Shown here piece after piece: positions 60,130-64,000 of a DNA stretch of 64,000 bases (positions are counted from its first letter, which is position 1; each line of letters opens with the position of its first letter). The position numbers and the translations under genes were made by a program. The notes beneath the pieces are model-generated. The model worked only from the letters and a program-made list of their open reading frames with translations. It was not told the origin of the DNA and did not search any database. Location: the NCBI GenBank assembly GCA_017307785.1, contig JAFKGI010000005.1, forward strand, positions 62,001 through 126,000, in the 5' to 3' direction. The stretch comes from Vulcanimicrobiota bacterium (lineage in GTDB: Bacteria > Vulcanimicrobiota > Xenobia > Xenobiales > JADMJV01).

Positions 60130-60879
60130 ATGAACAGGCCGCAAGGGGAGCGTGACTTCGCCCCAGAAGCAGACTCAATGCTTGGCCGAATCATGCGCGT
60201 TCTGCGCGAAGAACTACCCGATGCTCTCAGTCCTCGTTACTGGTACCACCAGTTTCTTCGCTGGAAAATCCATCGAGTCTGCATTGGCTACTCCGGTCGG
60301 CGCCACTGGCGATTCTGGAAAGAACTGCTTTACTGGCGACGCCCCCGCAAAATGCTCATTCTGGGAGTTTACTTCGGACGCGACATCGCCTATCTGTTGG
60401 AGCTCCGAAAACAGACCGGCAGCATCTGTGAGATTGTCGGAGTCGATAAGTTCGAGGATCGCTTCTGCGACGATTGGCCGGAAGACCTCCGCGGAAAAAA
60501 CTGGGCCGAAGCGGGATTCGGGAAAGCCCCCTCCCTGCAGGCCGCCAACCGGAACCTGAGTCGGCTCGGCCACGACCTGAGTTGCGTGCGCCTGGTCTCC
60601 TCTCGAGCCGAGGACTTCCTGCGCGAGTCGGACGAGCAGTTCGACTTCATCTATATCGACACGGCTCACGATTATCAGTCCACCGTGGAGATCATCGGCC
60701 TGTGCATGCCTCGGCTGGCCCCGGGCGGACTTATCGGGGGCGACGATTTTTCCGACCAGGGAACGTGGGGCGTGGTCACAGCCGTAAAGGAGTGCTTCTC
60801 GCGCTTCACCACCTTTGGAAACAGCCAGATCTGGATGGCCGAGGGATTGGACTGGAAGGGCGCCCCTCCACCAGCCTGA
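60130..60879 (+). CDS. class I SAM-dependent methyltransferase / cephalosporin-hydroxylase-like fold
   Basis: A 249-residue soluble protein. The Rossmann-like core is visible: KMLILGVYFGRDIAYLLEL, EIVGVDKFEDRF, DFIYIDTAHDYQSTVEI and LAPGGLIGGDDF. The class is often found in antibiotic or polysaccharide gene groups; the substrate is unknown. The ATG 60130 has an AT-rich upstream stretch and no ribosome site, so ATG 60178 is also possible. A bidirectional terminator follows. Confidence 0.75.
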   Translation: MNRPQGERDFAPEADSMLGRIMRVLREELPDALSPRYWYHQFLRWKIHRVCIGYSGRRHWRFWKELLYWRRPRKMLILGVYFGRDIAYLLELRKQTGSICEIVGVDKFEDRFCDDWPEDLRGKNWAEAGFGKAPSLQAANRNLSRLGHDLSCVRLVSSRAEDFLRESDEQFDFIYIDTAHDYQSTVEIIGLCMPRLAPGGLIGGDDFSDQGTWGVVTAVKECFSRFTTFGNSQIWMAEGLDWKGAPPPA

Positions 60880-60893
60880 GTTCGGCGGCTCAC

Positions 60894-60928
60894 AAAAAAA
60901 GGACCAGGCCGAAGCCTGGTCCTTTTTT
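60894..60928. terminator. bidirectional rho-independent terminator
   Basis: GGACCAGGC (60901-60909), a CGAA loop and GCCTGGTCC (60914-60922) are flanked by an A run (60894-60900) and a T run (60923-60928). It serves both convergent genes. Confidence 0.9.
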
Positions 60929-60943
60929 CGTAGCAGCTATTCT

Positions 60944-62176
60944 TTAGGTGAACAGCAGACGCGGGTCGTTGTAGAAGTCGCGGGTGCGCTGCTGCCCGAT
61001 GCCCATAAAGGGCATGAAGGGACGTTCCCACCACTTGGGGTCGCTGGTCGAAGCGATGTCCTTGTAGTTGGAGCGCATTCCGAAGTTCTCGTCCTGCGTA
61101 TACATGTTGGTGTAGTTGATGCCACCGTCGCGGTTGTAGCTGATGCGAGCGGTTTCACCGTCATACTGGTAGGCTTCGCGCATACGGGTGTCATACGGAT
61201 TGAAGCTACGGCTGGTGATTTCGTTGCCTTCGTTCTTGATCTGGATGTTCTGGTCGCCATCGTAGATCGAGGTGTTGGTGACAACGCCGTTGGGAGCGGT
61301 AGCGCCCATGGTCACTTTGGTGCCGTCGGGCAGAACGATCGAGCGCTGCTTGCCTTCCCAGTCCTTCACGTGCTTACCGTTGACGTACTCGTGCGGGTCG
61401 CCCGAGTTCTCAACCTTTTGCTTGCCGGACGGGTCGGTGATGATGACCTTGTCACCGTCAACCTTGACGTTCCAACCACCGCTGGTGCGATAGCTGATCG
61501 GTTCGCCGGGCTTGTTCTGGCTCAGCTGGCCGCCGGGGTTGCCGGTGCCATACTGGTTCGGGAAGCACTGATTGTTGGGCTGGCAACCGTTGTTCCAGCC
61601 GCCACCGGGAGGGAAGCAACCCGGATAGCCGCCCTGGGGCGGATACTGCGGGAAGCCGCCGGGGAAGCCGCCCATTCCAGCCTGGTAGCCCTGCTGGTAG
61701 CCCTGTTGATACTGGCCCTGCTGGAAGCCCTGCTGGAAACCTTGCTGGTAAGCACCCTGGGGGTAGAAGCCCTGCTGCTGACCGTAACCACCGGGGAACT
61801 GGCCGGGGAAGCCCGGGCCGTAGCCGCCGCCGTAACCACCGAGGCCGGGGCCGCCGTAGCCGCCGCCGCAGGGCGGGGGATACTGGGGCGGGCACTGATG
61901 GTTGTGGTGGCCGTGGTGATGGTGATGGCAATTCTTCTCGTTGTGGCGACCGATGAGTCCGCCGAGCAGAGCGCCGATGCCGCCGCCGACGAGAGCGCCA
62001 ACCGGGTTGCCGCCGCCGAAGAGCAGTCCCGTCAGGCCGCCGGCGAGTCCGCCGGTCAGGGCGCCTCTGCCTTGCGTACCGAGCAGGCCGTCACAAGCGC
62101 CGCCGAGTCCTCCGCCGAAGCCGAGACCTCCAAATCCCATAAGGGGCGAAAACGGGAGTCCTCCGATAAAAGCCAT
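60944..62176 (-). CDS. Gly/Gln-rich protein with DUF1521 (MIIA)-like GDPH autocleavage domain
   Basis: A 410-residue protein without a signal peptide. Residues 1-76 are a glycine-zipper hydrophobic region. Residues 83-95 are a His/Cys stretch (CHHHHHGHHNHQC). Residues about 96-215 are Gly/Gln/Pro/Tyr repeats (GYQQGYQ). The region 230-320 matches the DUF1521 layout (YRTSGGWNVKVDGDKVIITD; QRSIVLPDGTKVTMGA) with GDPH at 259-262. In the rhizobial effector NopE this domain cuts itself at D-P when calcium is present. Start ATG 62176 with AAGGTGAGGA upstream. It is possibly a secreted, self-processing structural protein. The 228-base gap upstream (62177-62404) holds a possible promoter. Confidence 0.7.
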   Translation of the reverse strand: MAFIGGLPFSPLMGFGGLGFGGGLGGACDGLLGTQGRGALTGGLAGGLTGLLFGGGNPVGALVGGGIGALLGGLIGRHNEKNCHHHHHGHHNHQCPPQYPPPCGGGYGGPGLGGYGGGYGPGFPGQFPGGYGQQQGFYPQGAYQQGFQQGFQQGQYQQGYQQGYQAGMGGFPGGFPQYPPQGGYPGCFPPGGGWNNGCQPNNQCFPNQYGTGNPGGQLSQNKPGEPISYRTSGGWNVKVDGDKVIITDPSGKQKVENSGDPHEYVNGKHVKDWEGKQRSIVLPDGTKVTMGATAPNGVVTNTSIYDGDQNIQIKNEGNEITSRSFNPYDTRMREAYQYDGETARISYNRDGGINYTNMYTQDENFGMRSNYKDIASTSDPKWWERPFMPFMGIGQQRTRDFYNDPRLLFT

Positions 62177-62404
62177 TGATAATTGTCCTCACCTTCTGCA
62201 TCAGTTTACTGTGAAACTTGTTGAGTCTATATCACCGGGGTCCAGGAAGAAGTAAAGACCTCTTGGACAGTTCACATTCATTTAACATTCGCCCCCCTTT
62301 ACCCTACCAGCCCAACCCACCAGATTGCCGCTTCGAGCCAGGCTTTGAAGCCCTCGGGGTAGTAAACAGAACGAGTCCAGTGTAGCGAAAGAGAGCATCG
62401 ACCC

Positions 62405-62929
62405 ATGTTAGAAGAGCGATTCCGCCCCGCGGGAAGCGAAGCCTGTTGGGCTCATCAAGGAAACAGCCAGGTCACCTCGCAAGACGTGGCCGACTGGAAA
62501 GCCGCGGCGGGCACGTCTTCACGGAAGCGCTACCGATTGTGCGCCCACCAAAGCTCAGACTCGGTCCACGAAATGATCATCTGCATGGATCGAGACACCT
62601 ACATCCGGCCCCATCTCCACCTGGATCAGTCGGAATCGATGCACATCGTCGAAGGACTGGCTTCCCTGGTGTTCTTCGACCCTCAGGGACGCATCGACAA
62701 GAAAATCCAGTTAGGCCCTTACGGCTCGGGGCGAGTCTTCTATCACCGGACAGGAGAATCGGTTTACCATACCCTGGTCATCGAGAGCCCCTGCCTGGTC
62801 GTTCACGAAACAACCGCTGGACCCCATCGTCCCGAAAAGACGGTCTACGCCTCCTGGGCCCCGGAGGAGGGAACACCAGAAGCCGAGTCGTTCATGCGCA
62901 ACCTCCGCCAAGAGGCCCTGCAGTCGTGA
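62405..62929 (+). CDS. WbuC-family cupin metalloprotein
   Basis: A 174-residue cupin. It has RYRLCAHQSSDSVHEMIICM, the metal site YIRPHLHLDQSESMHIVEG (His/Glu/His) and a final VYHTLVIESPCLVVHETTAGP. WbuC genes lie in O-antigen and other surface-polysaccharide loci; the reaction is not established. Its last base overlaps the HAD gene (GTGA). Neighbours on the right fit a polysaccharide gene group. Confidence 0.88.
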   Translation: MLEERFRPAGSEACWAHQGNSQVTSQDVADWKAAAGTSSRKRYRLCAHQSSDSVHEMIICMDRDTYIRPHLHLDQSESMHIVEGLASLVFFDPQGRIDKKIQLGPYGSGRVFYHRTGESVYHTLVIESPCLVVHETTAGPHRPEKTVYASWAPEEGTPEAESFMRNLRQEALQS

Positions 62930-63528
62930 AGCGCATTGGGCTGGATTTCGACAACACAATTGCCTGCTACGACCAGGCGTTCCACCAGGTCGCCGTCATT
63001 CAAAAGCTCTTACCAGCCGAGCCCGTGCTGGATAAACGGGGGGTCAAGGACGAGGTCATTCGCCTGCACGGGGAGTCCCACTGGACTCGTCTTCAGGGAT
63101 TCATGTACGGAAGCGAAATCGGGCGGGCCAGACCTTTCGACGGTTGCCTTCCGTTTGTCCGGCAGGCGGTCCAACTGGGATGGCAGGTTTGGGTGGTCAG
63201 CCACAAGAGCCCGACTCCCGTTCTCGGCGCCCCTTGGGACCTACACAAAGCCGCTCGCGACTGGCTTGGCCATCAGGGATTCTGGGAAGCCGGCCTGGAC
63301 CCCGAACGAGTCTTCTTCGAACCGACCCGGGAGGCCAAGCTCCAGCGGATTACTCAACTGCACTGCCAGGTTTTCGTCGACGATCTGGCTGAAGTGTTCC
63401 GTGAGGAACTGTTTCCAGCGGCGGTCGAGCGCTGGCTTTTCCATCCCAATCCTCCGGAGGGACCCTGGCGGCCGATGAGGGATTGGCAAAGCGCGTCCGC
63501 GTGGTTGCAGCCGGCTAGTGGCGAGTGA
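62926..63528 (+). CDS. HAD-like hydrolase
   Basis: A 200-residue soluble protein opening with the HAD motif I FDNTIACYDQ (DxN variant of DxD), then motif II-like VWVVSHKSPT and a C-terminal VFVDDLAEVF (motif IV). It is likely a phosphatase for a sugar or nucleotide-sugar precursor. GTG 62926 overlaps the cupin stop. Its 3' end overlaps the convergent methyltransferase by 14 bases. Confidence 0.75.
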   Translation: MKRIGLDFDNTIACYDQAFHQVAVIQKLLPAEPVLDKRGVKDEVIRLHGESHWTRLQGFMYGSEIGRARPFDGCLPFVRQAVQLGWQVWVVSHKSPTPVLGAPWDLHKAARDWLGHQGFWEAGLDPERVFFEPTREAKLQRITQLHCQVFVDDLAEVFREELFPAAVERWLFHPNPPEGPWRPMRDWQSASAWLQPASGE

Positions 63529-64000
63529 CGATCTCCACATCGGGGCAACAAAGCACAAAACAGCCACCCTCCTCCAGATAGGAGGCGTTGTTGGCCATAA
63601 TCTTGGCCCCGTGGATCCAGGCGAGAATCACCAGGTAGTCCGGTTTGATTTCCGACAGTTTCTGGGTGGGCAGCACGGCAATCCCATCGCCCGGCGTATA
63701 TTTTCCAACCTTTTGGGGATGGTCATCAAAGACGACGGATATGTGACCCCCCAGGCCCAGCTGATTGATGAAGGTGGGGCCGCTGCGAGCGGCACCGAAG
63801 GCCGCGATCACTTTCTTTTCGCGACGGCATTCGGCCAGAAGCTCCTGGGCTTTGTTCCTCATTTGTTTCAGCCTGGCGTCAAATTCGCGCAAAACTTCCA
63901 GTCGATTCAAGCCTTTGGCATCTTCGAGAGCCATCAGTTCGGCCACTGACTCCTCCACGGGACGCGGCCCTCCCAGCAGCTGAGCCACTCCCAGCAGAGA
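63515..64000 (-). CDS. C-methyltransferase-like protein, C-terminal domain (cut by right edge)
   Basis: The frame is open to position 64000, so the gene starts beyond the window. The visible about 160 residues match the C-terminal Methyltransf_14/C-methyltransferase domain: KVIAAFGAARSGPTFINQLG, ISVVFDDHPQKVGKYTPGDG, YLVILAWIHGAKIM and FVLCCPDVEIV. Such enzymes methylate deoxysugars for surface polysaccharides, in line with the adjacent cupin and HAD genes. Confidence 0.85.
   Translation of the reverse strand, partial: SLLGVAQLLGGPRPVEESVAELMALEDAKGLNRLEVLREFDARLKQMRNKAQELLAECRREKKVIAAFGAARSGPTFINQLGLGGHISVVFDDHPQKVGKYTPGDGIAVLPTQKLSEIKPDYLVILAWIHGAKIMANNASYLEEGGCFVLCCPDVEIVTRH

Noticed and set aside
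60815..62179. 454-residue plus-strand Ala/Val-rich frame
   Set aside because: Antisense of the GDPH protein, which has a recognisable domain and ribosome site.
1..64000. tRNA, rRNA or insertion sequence
   Set aside because: No cloverleaf, rRNA core or transposase motif was recognised by eye; a tRNAscan or Rfam search was not possible.

Overview
The window is a gene-dense, high-GC (roughly 60%) bacterial chromosome segment. It has about 58 protein genes, many overlapping start-to-stop (ATGA, GTGA, TAATG), and no recognisable rRNA, tRNA, transposase, integrase or CRISPR. The gene set suggests a didermic or at least cell-wall-bearing, type IV-pilus-using heterotroph. It includes a glucose PTS, two PilT ATPases, UppP, two N-acetylmuramoyl-L-alanine amidases, a LolA-like protein, a Tat-exported Mn-type SOD, an LplT-PlsC fusion, BtpA, a squalene/phytoene synthase and many TPR, ankyrin and HEAT proteins. 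I cannot name the species. A deep-branching uncultured lineage such as Eremiobacterota/Xenobia is only a guess.

Layout. 0-6.2 kb: edge fragment, OmpR-type regulator, glycine-zipper protein plus FUN14 protein, a signal-less amidase/glycoside-hydrolase pair, an exo/endonuclease-fold enzyme, Tat-SOD and a YwaF-like membrane protein. 6.1-15 kb (minus strand): one long overlapping series from an SH3 protein through TPR/ankyrin proteins to a fused EIIA-HPr-EI, PtsG and a LolA-like protein. 15-20.1 kb (plus): ankyrin protein, squalene/phytoene synthase, metallo-beta-lactamase-fold enzyme, class A beta-lactamase-fold hydrolase and methyltransferase, all overlapping or nearly so. 20-23.7 kb: YkgJ, GT2, methyltransferase, small exported protein, thymidine kinase. 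23.7-28.3 kb: a protein resembling a soluble FlhA/SctV (FHIPEP) export-gate domain, a secreted tyrosine phosphatase, an anthrax-lethal-factor-like metalloprotease and a histone-deacetylase-family enzyme. 28.4-37.3 kb (plus): Na+-type ABC exporter with a CPBP-fused permease, two PilT genes, AMIN-amidase, UppP. 37.4-42.5 kb: GNAT enzyme with an adjacent LuxE/PaaK-like remnant, a stand-alone small protein with its own strong promoter and terminator, a zinc-ribbon protein, YbeD-like protein, LplT-PlsC fusion. 42.6-51.4 kb (minus): three coupled genes ending in a 2360-residue repeat protein. 51.5-54.6 kb: ATP-grasp, TPR, and an XRE regulator with a PD-(D/E)XK-nuclease-like tail. 54.7-55.2 kb: a seven-unit tandem DNA repeat array, lying just upstream of that regulator. 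55.2-58.0 kb: two large glycine-zipper proteins. 58.1-64 kb: BtpA, radical SAM, methyltransferase, a Gly/Gln-rich protein with a GDPH (DUF1521/MIIA-like) autocleavage site, and a surface-polysaccharide-type cupin, HAD and methyltransferase group running off the right edge.

Two themes stand out. First, many large or membrane-active proteins (glycine zippers, the giant repeat protein, the GDPH protein, the lethal-factor-like protease, an amidase and a GHL10 hydrolase) have no N-terminal signal peptide. The window also holds an FHIPEP-like export-gate domain. This raises the possibility, by inference only, of a type III/flagellar-like or other non-Sec export route. Second, the tandem array next to an HTH-nuclease fusion is an unexplained DNA-level structure and is the best candidate here for an undescribed system.
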